Source: Nageia nagi
Taxonomy: Eukaryota > Pinophyta
Assembly (NCBI GenBank): GCA_050084985.1
Contig: JBITNC010000001.1
Location: 164,486,001-164,550,000 of the forward strand
Length of the DNA: 64,000 bases
Direction: 5' to 3'
The notes under the pieces are model-generated. The model did not search any database. It was not told where the DNA came from and saw only the letters and a list, made by a program, of their open reading frames with translations. Shown here piece by piece: positions 44,221 through 55,172 of the stretch (position 1 is its first letter; every line of letters begins with the position of its first letter). Made by a program: the position numbers and the translations under genes.

Positions 44221-45030
44221 TTGTTAGAACATAAAGTAAGGTTAAATCCAAAAAAATGTGTTTTTGGTGTAACTTTAGGAAAATTATTAGGATTTATTGT
44301 GTCTCGAAGAGGAATTGAAATAGATCCTAGTAAAGTGAAGGCAGTAGTAGATATGCCACCACCTGCAAATCTAAAACAATTATAGAGTTTACAGGGTAAG
44401 TTACAAGCCATTAGAAGGTTTATAGCTCAACTTTCTGATAAATGTAAACCATTTACAAAATTATTAAAAAAGGGGATAGAATATCATTGGGGCAAAGAGC
44501 AACAAGATGCATTCGATGAAATTAAAAGATATTTATTATCTCCTCCTGTCTTAAGTCCACCAAGAAAAGATGTACCCTTTTTGTTATATATTTCAACTAC
44601 TGAAACCACCTTAGGGACAATGCTTGCTCAAAAGAATGAACACAATAAAGAGCAAGCTATATATTATTTGAGTAGAACCCTAGTGAGCTACGAGATTAAG
44701 TATATATATTTGGAAAAATTATGTTTGGCTGTCATTTTTGCTACTAAAAAACTTTGACATTATATGCTTAATCATACAACATATGTCATTTCTAAAGTAG
44801 ATCCATTGAAATATATGATGAATAAAACTTATCAAAATTCAAGAACTATAAAGTGGATAATGCACTTAACTGAATTTGATTTACATTTTATTGGACAAAA
44901 GTTAATAAAAGGACAAGTAATTGCTGATTATCTCACTGAGGCCCCATTGCAAGATGATAAACCACTTATCGTTGAATTACCCGATGATGGAGTGTTTCAA
45001 TTAGATGAAATTGAAATACCTGTAGAACCA
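44221..45030 (+). pseudogene. Gypsy-5 RT carboxyl part and first RNaseH
   Basis: Frame shifted relative to the previous part. LLEHKVRLNPKKCVFGV, GKLLGFIVSRRGIEIDP and LQGKLQAIRRFIAQL close the RT thumb. KDVPFLLYISTTETTLG, AIYYLSRTLVSYEIKY and FDLHFIGQKLIKGQVIADYL are the Gypsy RNaseH. Stops are TAG at about 44383 and TGA at about 44756 (CGA expected). The invariant first D of the RNaseH (usually Y-x-D/S) is S/T-substituted in YISTTE. Confidence 0.92.
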
Positions 45031-45320
45031 GAAAATGATTGGGATATGACAATACACTTTGATGGTTCTCGATGTGAACAAGGTGGTGGAGCAGGTGTTG
45101 TATTCATAACACCACAAGGTATCCCTATACCTTATGCATTTAAACTAAAATTTCCTTGTACTAATAATAATGCGGAATATGAAGCTTTGATATTAGCATT
45201 AAAAACTACTATTAAATTAAAACTTAAAAGAATAAAGCTCATTGGAGATTCTTTACTTATCGTAAATCAAGTGAAAGGAATTTATCAATGTAAAAGCCTT
45301 TACTTCAAAAGTATAAAGCG
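45031..45320 (+). pseudogene. Gypsy-5 archaeal-type second RNaseH
   Basis: DMTIHFDGSRCEQGGGAGVV, FKLKFPCTNNNAEYEALILA and KLIGDSLLIVNQVKG show the aRNH signature: FDGS with the first D, the E in AEYEAL and the D in GDS. A second RNaseH between the first one and integrase is diagnostic for the Tat/Ogre lineage. The frame shifts at about 45300 within KSLYFK. Confidence 0.93.
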
Positions 45321-46124
45321 TTAGTTGAAGAATTATTAAAATCTTTTGATCGATTTAGTATAGAAGCGGCACCAAGATCATCTAATAGATTTGTAGATGT
45401 TATGGCTTCTATTGGATCTCTTATCCCAGAGTATCCTAAACAATCTTCAATTCAAGTCGAGATAATTCAATTATCTCAATCATCGTTACAATAGGAAGAT
45501 GAAGAAAAAAGTGTATTAAATATTGACATAAATGATAAAGATAATTGGTATAAAGAATTGATAGAATTTTTAAAATTTGGAAATCTTCCTGCAAACCTTA
45601 ATAAATCAGCACGATGAGCTTTTAAAATTAAAGCAACGAAATATTGTTTGTTAGGGGACATTTTACATCGACGAAATTTTAATGGTATTTTACTCAGATG
45701 TCTTGAATGGAATGATGTTAAAAAGGCTATTTTTGCCCATGATGGAACATGTGGAGGATATTTTAATGGTGTTGCAATTGTAAAACGATTAATACGAATG
45801 GGGTATTATTGGCCAACTATGGAAAAAGATTATTGTGAATATGTTAAAAAATGTTTTAAATGTCAACAATACGCTCATTTATTTTTACAACCATCTCAAG
45901 AACTGCATCCTATACAATCACTTTGGCCATTCTCTATATGGGCATTAGATTTAATAGGACAAATTACACCTACATCTTCTGGTGGACATAAGTTCATAAT
46001 TACAACGATTGAATATTTTACCAAATGGGTAGAGGGTATTCCCATGACTTCCACTGTTGGCTCACGAATCACGAATTTTATAGAAAATTATATATATGTA
46101 GATTTGGTGTGCCAAATCAATTAA
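45300..46124 (+). pseudogene. Gypsy-5 linker and integrase, amino and core part
   Basis: Frame with stops at about 45493 (TAG for CAG) and 45615 (TGA for CGA). LLQKYKALVEELLKSFDRF completes the second RNaseH. KYCLLGDILHRRNFNG, HDGTCGGYF, RMGYYWPTMEKDYCEYVKKC and FKCQQ form the HHCC zinc-binding region. FSIWALDLIGQI carries the first catalytic D, and TIEYFTKWVEGIPM follows. It ends by frameshift near 46095. Confidence 0.92.
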
Positions 46125-46801
46125 TTATGGATAATGGAAAATTTTTTAAAAATAAGGATGTAAAACAAATATGTGATAAGTATAATATTAAACAAAGTTT
46201 TTCCACTCCTTATTATCCACAAGGCAATGGACAAGCAGAGGCTACTAATAAAACTATTCGAAACATCTTAGCAAAAATAGTAAATGATTCTCATAGAGAT
46301 TGGCATATTCAAATACCAAAAGCCTTATAGGCTTATCGTACCAGTGTACACACTCCTATTGGGGAAACACCATTCTCTTTAGTGTACGGAACAGAAGCTA
46401 TCCTACCTATAGAACTTGAGATACCATCCCTTAGAGTAAATCTAAGTGAGCAAAATTCTGATGAAGAAACAAGACAAACTCGCTTAGATCAACTATTACT
46501 TTTAGATGAAAAATGTATTAATGCTTTAGAACATATGCTTGTTTATCAAAAAAGAATAAAATGAGCTTTTGATAGAAGAGCTCTAATTCGTGAATTTGAA
46601 ATAGGTGATTTGGTTTTAAAAGAAAATCAACAAACTTCACGAATAGAACGACAGCTTAGAGATAAGTTTGCTCCGAATTGGTTAGGACCATATATCATTA
46701 AGAAAAAATTCGGTAGAGGAACTTATCATTTATCAGATTTAGAAGGAAATGAAGAACGTGAACCTATAAATATCATGCATCTTCGACCTTTCTATACATA
46801 A
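46086..46801 (+). pseudogene. Gypsy-5 integrase, carboxyl part
   Basis: FGVPNQLIMDNGKFF has the second catalytic D and STPYYPQGNGQAEATNKT the E. Stops are TAG at 46328 (W of ALWAYRTS) and TGA at about 46561 (R). It ends with GDLVLKENQQTSRIERQL, WLGPYIIKKKFGRGTYHL, NIMHLRPFYT and the natural TAA at 46799-46801. There is no chromodomain after it, consistent with Tat. Confidence 0.93.
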
Positions 46802-46888
46802 AAAAAAATGTGTACATTAGTTTTCTTTTATTTTATTTTATTGTTAAAATAATAAATAAATAAAAGTATTAATATTTGTCAAGTGTTA

Positions 46889-48116
46889 ATGATTAAAATA
46901 GAAAAGATGAATCTGGCAAGGGAATCTGCTGAAGGTAGCATAATGCCACCACAAGTACGATTTCCACCATCGAGATATCCAGGTGATTTCGCGTTAACAT
47001 ATTTACGACATAGATTTGATCTTAATCTTTTAAATTATTTACAATTGACTATTGATGAACAATATACAAGAACATTTAATATGTTTAGTGTTAGGAATAA
47101 TGATTGGGGAGTCATTTTATGTGGATACGAAGTAAGCATTATTTTAGATCCACCAATCTTTTTCACCCATATGGAAAGAATATTACAAAGAATAATGGCT
47201 TTCTGCTTACAATGGCCTTATGGAATACCAAAGATTGTCATAAATTGTCAATTAACTGAGTATTCACTCCTTTTAGCTAGGATGAAATGCATTAAACAAT
47301 TACTAAAAAGCCTAGAATGGATGGATGAAATTCCACATTATTTACCTCATAAAAGGGTGATTTATGATTTTTCAAATACTTTTATGGCTTTTCCTCCTAG
47401 AACGTCACAACAATATTATAGGCAAATTAACAGATGTTCTTGCATGCAAATGCGACATAATTTGGGAATGAAAGTTAGCGAAAAGGCAAGCTTTGCATAT
47501 TGCTGAGCTTAAAACGATAAGTCAAATAAAGGTTAGAAATGAGATCATCGAAAGACTATCAAAAGAACGTAGAGTACGAAATAATGGAAGTTATCTTCCA
47601 GGGTTTGAAAATAGGTATGACAAAGACATCTTTATGAAAGTTATTCGTAACACCCCTACTCCTTTGTACTCAAATGTTTTTTCCATGCCTACATAAATAC
47701 AACAAAAATTGGCCTTGACATTCTATGATACACGCGAATCTTATGGTTGGGATGTCAAAATAAATGGGTATCAAGTTATCGTTTGTATCAATGCCTTTGA
47801 TTTATGGTGTTCTCCCAAATCAAAATATGATTTAATGATATATTTTTGTCTTCTATGGCCTATAGAAAAGCCTAAAATAATGGTCGATTGTACTCATAAC
47901 CAGACTTTAAGATATCGAGAATGACTCATTTCAATCACACAAATCGTGACATCTGAACACTTAGATTATTGTATTCTAGAAATTTATCATAATCAAGTGG
48001 TATTAGATTTTATTTTTTTGTTTAGTTCAACACATTGTTCATTTAATCCTGATGCAGTTCAAACTCGATTTGAACGTGTCATGAATAGATTTCCTAGAAA
48101 AATCGTAAAATCCTAA
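46889..48116 (+). pseudogene. Extra ORF of unknown function downstream of pol in Gypsy-5
   Basis: Starts at ATG 46889, 88 bases after the pol stop. It is open for about 200 codons, shifts frame once near 47485, then continues through a TAA at 47694 (CAA expected) and a TGA at 47922 (CGA expected) to a natural TAA at 48114-48116. Total is about 405 codons. It contains two copies of a module: WGVILCGYEVSIIL...MAFCLQWPYGIPKIVINC, and WDVKINGYQVIVCI...MIYFCLLWPIEKPKIMVDC. No signal peptide or clear membrane segment is seen, so an envelope-like role is not supported. Extra ORFs at this place are known in Tat-lineage elements; I do not recognise this family. Confidence 0.8.
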
Positions 48117-48240
48117 AAAATAGAAAAATCATAAAATCCTAAAAAATAGAAAAATCATAAAATCCTAAAAAATAGAAAATCATAAAATCCTAAAAATTTG
48201 AAAAATACAAAACACCAAAAAATTATAAAATTAAAAAATA
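48097..48240 (+). repeat. Short AT-rich tandem repeat
   Basis: Repeats of AAAATCATAAAATCCTAAAA with a period of about 25-27 bases, four to five copies, straddling the end of the extra ORF. Confidence 0.8.
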
Positions 48241-48594
48241 TACCTAGATGGGAACATCTAGAGGTCACTTGGCAATTGGGTGCCCTGCCCTTGTATGATG
48301 TAAATATATGTTGCATGTCATCGTAACAGTGATTATCCAGTAAATGTGTAATGTAGGAAAAGGTTATCTTAGAATAATTTCCTTGTTATCACTACATTCA
48401 CTTTATCCTTTCTTTCATAAAGAAATGACATACCTTAGATGATAGAAAAACATAAAATTTGTATGTTTGAAGAAAAATCAAAAACTCCAAACACTTAATA
48501 CATTAAGGAATTCTAAGATAATTTGAATGAAATTATTTTAGAAACATTAAGAGTGAAAAATTACATATCTATCCTATTATTCGCTTCATCTCGA

Positions 48595-48684
48595 ACCCAA
48601 GAATCATTGGGTAAAAAAAAAAAAGAGATGACAAAATATTATATATATATATATATATATATTATTACATAATGATTCTTGGGT
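48595..48684. repeat. Inverted repeat with TA-rich loop
   Basis: ACCCAAGAATCATT (48595-48608) is perfectly complementary to AATGATTCTTGGGT (48671-48684). The loop contains (TA)n at about 48641-48662. An outer imperfect pair lies at 48530-48552 and 48811-48834 (GAAACATTAA versus TTAATGTTTC). Confidence 0.75.
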
Positions 48685-49092
48685 GATTACAATATCCTCT
48701 ATCGGGGCTATGGACGCCTGACTGGCAGTAGAGCAAGGTTGTAGCGGGATCAAGGTGGTTAAGCAACTTTCTATGGACCTCTATACATTCCATATGGATG
48801 GATTAGCTCATTAATGTTTCTAAGATAATTCCATGTCAAATGATCTAAGAAGGGAAATGAATGTCACTGCACACACGAAGTTTTAGGTTTTTTATCAATA
48901 TATAATAATATTGTTTGATATCATCTTAGGTTGTTAAATCTTGAAATAAAGAAAGATAAGGTAGATGTTATAATAACTTGGTTATTAATTCAAAGGTCAC
49001 TTAATCTTTTTGTTATATTGAATATCCTTCATATTATATACTTTGTTGGTGTTTAGGATCATTCGTTTCATTTTGTTAAACCCATTTTTTAC

Positions 49093-49500
49093 TATTATAC
49101 ATCCTACTTTTTGAACATTATTAAAATTTGCTTTTCTTTGGAAAAGATAAGAATGATTAATTTTTGTTCTTTTGACCAAGACAAAGTTAATGTTCATATA
49201 CATTCCTAAAGTCACTATTGTTTCATGTTAAACCATGTTTTAATATATACCTATTACCTTTGAACACTATTAAAATTTGCTTTTCTTTGGTAAGGATAAG
49301 AATGATTATTTATTGTTCTCCTAACCAAGATAAAGTTAATGTTCATATGCATCCATACGTCATTAGTCTCTATTACCTTTGAACATTATTAAAATTTGCT
49401 TTTCTTTGGAAAGGATAAGAATGATTAATTATTGTTCTCCTGACCAAGATAAAGTTAATGTTCATAACATCCATAAAGAATTAGTTTTTCATGTCAAGTG
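49093..49500 (+). repeat. Three direct repeats of ~130 bp
   Basis: Each copy contains TTGAACATTATTAAAATTTG, CTTTTCTTTGGAAAGGATAA, GAATGATTA and CCAAGATAAAGTTAATGTTC. Copies start near 49106, 49250 and 49379. Confidence 0.8.
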
Positions 49501-50249
49501 GTTTATTATAAAAAATTGCCAAGTGCGGAAAATGATGCATCTGATTCCGTAAAAGATTAATAAAAATATGTCCTTAAATAATCTTAAAATCTAGAAGATT
49601 TAATATTTGAAAATAATGATTCTTAATTAATTAAGTTAATATATGTATTTTAGATATTTTAAATAATATCTAAAGTCAATATAAAAATTTAAATTCATTT
49701 TTTTGATGTACTAAAAGATTTATTAAGTTATAATTAGAAACTAGGATATTAATGATTAGTTATCAAATCTAAATCATGTTTGCATACATCACACAAAACC
49801 ATTGTCATCATTTATTAAATATGTTATTGATTATTAAATTAATTAACAGGTTAATTAGTCGCAATTTATAATCAATCAATTATTTAAACAAATTATGTTA
49901 TTTCATGTTATCAAGTATCCTCATATAGCTCACAATTATATCTATGCATCGTACATTCTGAAAGTTACATCTATCATCAACATATATTCATCATCAAGTA
50001 ATTAAAAGATAATTATGTTTTCTACATAATATCACATCATACCTGTTTTCATCATAAATCTAGATATAAAATGTAAAACCATACACCAAGAATCATAGAA
50101 ACACTATAACATACCATCAGTCTATCACACAATAAAAATAATCTAAAACAGTACATCAAGAAAATATAACACCATAATCATCATATCAACATGAGCCATA
50201 ATACCAATAAATAAAAATACATCATATATATATCATCAAAATAGGAATA

Positions 50250-50574
50250 TCAATGTCCTCCACTAGATACAATATCATCATGAGGATCGCCAGGATGCTC
50301 TGAAGAACCCTCATCCCTAAGTAATGGATCTCAAGCCTATAGCATATATACGAGGAGATACACCCCTAGCAGTAGACTAAGATCGAGAAACTGATGCTGC
50401 ATGACAACTGCGACTCCTTGAATGACCTAAGCCACCAGAAACTGGTGAATGGGGAAACCCTGGTACTGGCCTAGGTGGTGAATTAGGACCATCTGAAAAA
50501 TATCTCAAGAAACCAGGTATCCAAAGCTCCACAGCCCTACGATAATAATTCCGCTCTCTCAATTGATCTACCAT
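50250..50574 (-). pseudogene. Antisense ORF before the Gypsy-5 3' LTR
   Basis: Minus-strand ATG at 50574 begins MVDQLRERNYYRRAVELWIP and continues GFLRYFSDGPNSPPRPVPGF. A serine/arginine-rich stretch is followed by a TAG (CAG expected) at about 50377. A frameshift then leads to DPLLRDEGSSEHPGDPHDDI-VSSGGH and TGA at 50250-50252. GC content is above its surroundings, suggesting a once-coding segment. Antisense ORFs at this position are known in some Tat-lineage elements. Product unknown. Confidence 0.55.
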
Positions 50575-51387
50575 GAAAATTGTTTTGTTTTAAAAACACT
50601 CGCGTCACGGATCGTTAGCAATCATTATGTCGATCATCAACAATTTAAATCAAATCGATAATGATTGTTGATCGACAACGATTCATAAGTAATCATTGGC
50701 GATTTATATTATTTGAAAATGTACAAAATGAAGTATATTTTCTTTAAATATCTTAAAATTTATTTGTGTATAGACAAAAAATTAAAAAGCTTCATTCACT
50801 AAGGTGAAAGTGAACACATTATAAATCACATTATTTTTCGCCTAAAAGAATGCTCCAATGTCACATGACTACCAAATACATCGGCACATGAAGGACTAGC
50901 ATTGAGTAAACTTACTAGGGTAAAATGATTAAAATCACTATTAAAACAAGTCTAAACACAAGAAATTAAGATATTCATAGCAAAATATACTATTATAAAG
51001 ATAGTATTTTTACGATCATTTTAAAGTCATTAACAATAATAAAAGATTGTTAACGATCCTTGACTAAGTCAAATACGAAAAATAGATCAGACTAAGTTTG
51101 AATTCAAATGGCAAAACAATCACAGGATGTAAGAGATCATCTCGAAACCTCGTTGTCGAGACAAAGGACAATACTATTACAATTCATATATTAAAGAAAA
51201 CTTATATGGTATAGGTACGCTTAGACATGCAAACTGACATAACAGAAATGTCATGCAACTGTCACACAAGCTCAATACGTCATCATACCGAAAATAGTCA
51301 CTACTGAAGTTATCAGCTTTATCAAACAACAAAGCTTCTCATTATATATTTTTCGAAATTATAAACCCTATCTTTGGTTGATAATTC
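50575..51387 (+). other. Gypsy-5 region before the 3' LTR
   Basis: Non-coding, with repeated ATCGTTAGCAATCAT/ATTGGCGAT-type short motifs at 50610-50710 and 51010-51060. No gene. Confidence 0.5.
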
Positions 51388-51402
51388 AAAAAAGGGGCAA
51401 AA
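51388..51402 (+). promoter_or_regulatory. Polypurine tract of Gypsy-5
   Basis: AAAAAAGGGGCAAAA, all purine but one C, directly before the TG of the 3' LTR. Confidence 0.85.
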
Positions 51403-54069
51403 TGTAGACACTTAAAATAAACCCTATCTTTAATTTAATAAATAAATAAATAAAATAAGTATTTTTTCCAATATATATCACATTAAAATAATTGTTGATT
51501 AAGATTGTGTAATATATGCACCGTGAACAATCTTAACCAAAGTAAATCAAGAACATACTATGGGGATAGTTTGATTTCCAGAGAAATCCAGTTCAGGAAA
51601 GGAAATAAAAAGAAGTAGAGTGTGAGGAATTTAAGCAAAAGGCTTAGAGTAACAAGAGAGAAAGCAAAGGAGGATCACTAGTTCAGCGCGGGCTTTCATA
51701 ATGTGTGAAACCTTGGCTTGAATCTAGTGTAGCAGCTATAGTACAAGCTTTCACTCTATAATAGTTTCCCAGCTTTACTCTACCATGTAGCAGACACAGT
51801 TATACTAGCAATTCACAATTATCATTCAGGAAACAAGCCAAGCTACCACGATGTAACCAAATTAAGAATGACAATTACGAATGCTAGATAAGAAAGGTCA
51901 AGATGGTTTTATATTACTGATAAAAACTACAGGCCTTCGAGAATAAATGTAAGGAGTAATACTAGGTTTTCGATCCTTCTTTCCTTATACTGTAGTAATG
52001 ACAGTTACAAGAATTGCAGAACAGAAATGTTTACAAAAATGGCTTCAAGATTCTACATTCCAGAATGCTCTACTTACGAGCTCTGGCTATTTGATCATTC
52101 CTTGATGACCTCATCATTTTTGAGACCCGATTTCACTCAAAAATGTGAACATTATTCTCCCCGTGATGTCATCTTCATACTTCTGGAACGCTCTACTTAC
52201 CGGCTCTGGCCATTTGATCATTCCTTGATGACCTCATCACTTTCGGGACCCAGTTTCATTCAAAAATGTGAACATTGTTCTCCCTGTGACATCATCGTTT
52301 CTACATTCCGGAATGCTTTACTTACTGGCTCTGGCTATTTGATCATTCCTTGATGACCTCATCACTTTCGGGACCCGGTTTCATTCAAAAATGTGAACAT
52401 TATTCTCCTTGTGATGTCATCTTCATACTTCTGGAATGCTCTACCTACCGACTCTGGCTATTTGATCACTCCTTGATGACCTCATCACTTCCGGGACCTG
52501 ATTTCATTCAAAAATGTGAACATCGTTCTCCCCATGACATCATCATCTCTACATTCCAGAATGCTCTACTCATCGGCTCTAGCTATTTGGTCACTCTTTG
52601 CTGATCTCATCATCTTTGGAACTCGAGCTTTTCTACAACTGAGCTTTATCATTTCCTTTCGAAATGCTCTACTCATCGGCTCCAACTATTTGGTCACTCT
52701 TTGCTGACCTCATCATCTCCGAAACTCGAGCTTTTCTATAACTGAGCTTTATCATTTCCTTTTGGAATGCTTTACTCATCGGCTCTGATTATTTGATCAT
52801 TCCTTGCTGACCTCATCATCTCTGAAACCCGATCTTTACCGAAATGCGACTATATTTATCCTTTGTGATGTCATAATTTTATTTCAGAATGCTTTACTTC
52901 TAGAACACTTAATTTACAGGCTCCAGCTTCTTCGATTATATCTTACTGACCTCACCTTTTCTGAAACCTGGGCTTTTCCATAACTGAGCTTTATCCTTTC
53001 TTATGTGATGTCATCATTTCATTCCAGAACACTTTATTTATTGACTCCGGCCTATTTTGTTTGTTCCAGAAAAACTCCCGAGGATCTTAAAATGAACTCA
53101 TGATTGCAAGTAAAGTACATCGGGGCTTCAATAAAGAATTTATTATATCTTTTTGAACATATATAAAACAAGTGGTTTTACGACCCTTGTCATTAAAAAA
53201 TGACCATAGAGCGACCATTCTAATGTTAATATATATAATCGCTAAAAAATCGATGACGATCCATGAACAGTTAAACAACAAACAAATCTAAGCCTGGAAT
53301 AGCCTAATACGTATAATTTGTAATGATGGATACAGATGGAAGATAACAACACCTCAAAATTTAGTTCGAGAGGTTACCTGGAATCTTAGGACGCCAAAAC
53401 AAATGAATAACAAACCTTGAAGCTTATAAATTAAAGCTTTGTACGTGAACAAAGGGACCCAATCTTACTGTAGCGAAGCTCTGCCGAAATCAAATCAGGA
53501 GATTATTAGCAAAAGGTTGTAAGCTTGATTAATAGCAAATCTCATATCAACTATATTTTCATATTATGTTATTCATTTGCTGATTAATATATATGAACAA
53601 GTATGCTTTTGATGCTTCGTTCGTTTTCTATGTGCAGGTTCAATACAAAAAAAGAACGACAGAAGTAAGCGTGAAAGAGAACAACAAGGAATAGACAAAA
53701 ATACTTCAAAATTCTATGAAGATTACTCCAGTGTATACAGAGATCGTCGACGATTCAAAGATTGGTCGACGGTGATTCACCAGATCGATAACAAAGGCTA
53801 AAGGTTTACAACGAACACAATGATGGCGTAGAGAATGCAGAGTCGTGCTTCAATTGTTACTAATCCGCATTGATTATTACCAATCCCCAACGATCGTTAT
53901 CGATGCTAATTAAAACAGATCAATAAAAACTCGCATTTTGTATTCAAATACTTTAGAATATAATATCATTCTTATTATTGATGTGTATTGTCAAATATGT
54001 TCATGATTAATCATGTTGAATGATTTATCTGTCTAAATTGCATTTTAGGTTCATAATTTGATATACACA
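51403..54069 (+). repeat. Gypsy-5 3' LTR
   Basis: Direct repeat of 34468-37151. The ~120 bp repeat array is at 52045-53050, with TGACATCA/TGATGTCA sites at 52164, 52287, 52412, 52535, 52866 and 53006. Differences from the 5' LTR are mostly transitions, many at former CpG or CCGG positions. Followed by GAGTA at 54070-54074. Confidence 0.96.
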
Positions 54070-54074
54070 GAGTA

Positions 54075-55172
54075 CATCTTGAACATTAAACTTGGGTTTT
54101 GAAGGAGAACTCATGCAATCTCTTTGATTTTGATGATCTTATCCCATGATTCCATGATTTGAGGTATATTTATATTTAATTTTCATATATTATTTTATAT
54201 GCTTGTTTTTTCTTATGCATTGTAAGCCTAGGTACACATCTTCATCATTTAAGCAAAGATATTGGATTGATTTAGAGGAGCTAAATTGTGTCATTTTTAT
54301 TTTATTTGCTTATCTTGCATAATTATTTATATGTAGTGCGTATCCTAGGCTAAATTCATGATAAATTCATATTATCTTTTCATTTAGTCAAACTTTATCA
54401 TGCCAATAAGCATTTAATATCATTATCTTATTATTTAACATTATGGGTATATCTTAGATTACTCATGTAAATCATTTATTTTATTTTTTTGAATCATTTG
54501 TAAAGTATTGTAGTATAATCATAGAATTGTATCATTTAGCATAATATTTATCATTTGCATCAATCTTTATTATCAAAAATAATCATATAGGGGCATTATC
54601 ATAGAATTGTATCATTTAGCATAATCTTTATCATTTGCATCAATCTTTATTGTCATAAAGAATCATATAAGAGCATTATCATAGTATATGAGCATTATAG
54701 GCATATTTTTGTATTTTATATACCATTTAATTAGGGCATAGGGGACCTACCCATACCTAAGATTAGGGTAACACCCTTCTTGTTTGCCTTGGGTTCTTAA
54801 GGGACCAAGGTTAATGGCTTGTTTACCTTGGGGTATTAAGGGACCAAGGTTAAGGCATCATCTACTATGTTAGATTACAATTAGGATTCTAACATCTATC
54901 TTACATATGCATAAAGATTAAAAGACATATCAAAGTACATAGCAACAACTCTTAAGTAAAAAAAGGACAAAATCACTAGCTCTTGTTAATATTTATCATG
55001 TCATAATTAATTGCTTGGCATATTTAGGATTCTTGGAGGTATTATTTGTTTAGACTAATTAACTCATGGTTTAAAGGATTTTAGATGGTGTAAAAATGCT
55101 CCTTGTGAAGATTATACTCCATACGAAGGATAATTGAGAGATGAAGTTGTTGCCTTCATTGAAGAAGAAGAT
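54075..55172. other. Region between Gypsy-5 and the older Gypsy remnant
   Basis: TTTTGAAGGAGAACTCATGC at about 54098 is alignable with the Gypsy-5 primer-site region (GCTAGAAGGAGGGCCCCTTG), so it may be a decayed primer site of an older element in whose LTR Gypsy-5 sits (tentative). 54521-54680 is an 80 bp tandem duplication (ATAGAATTGTATCATTTAGC). 54780-54850 has a repeated AAGGGACCAAGGTTAA. No gene. Confidence 0.45.

Larger units (their letters stand above)
48241..50249 (+). other. Gypsy-5 post-pol region, non-coding
   Basis: AT-rich. Holds an inverted repeat with a TA microsatellite loop (48595-48684) and a three-copy direct repeat (about 49093-49500). No coding potential recognised. 49500-50249 is plain AT-rich sequence. 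Confidence 0.6.
34468..54069 (+). mobile_element. Gypsy-5: 19.6 kb Ty3/Gypsy element of Tat/Ogre type
   Basis: LTRs of 2684 bp (34468-37151) and 2667 bp (51403-54069), TGTAGACAC...TATACACA, are flanked by GAGTA at 34463-34467 and 54070-54074. Interior order: primer site, 1.7 kb leader, coiled-coil extension plus gag, protease, G-patch-like region, RT, RNaseH, archaeal-type RNaseH, integrase, an extra sense ORF, ~3 kb of repeats with an antisense ORF, purine tract. Dual RNaseH, very long LTRs and no chromodomain are known traits of the Tat/Ogre lineage. Coding is riddled with stops, almost all of C-to-T type, and has about five frameshifts after the protease. Confidence 0.96.

Noticed and set aside
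46889-48116. Envelope-like protein in Gypsy-5
   Set aside because: No signal peptide, no clear membrane-spanning segment and no cleavage site; the position alone is not enough.
34468-54069. Endogenous pararetrovirus
   Set aside because: Long terminal repeats, target duplication, integrase and dual RNaseH show a Gypsy retrotransposon; no movement-protein motif seen.
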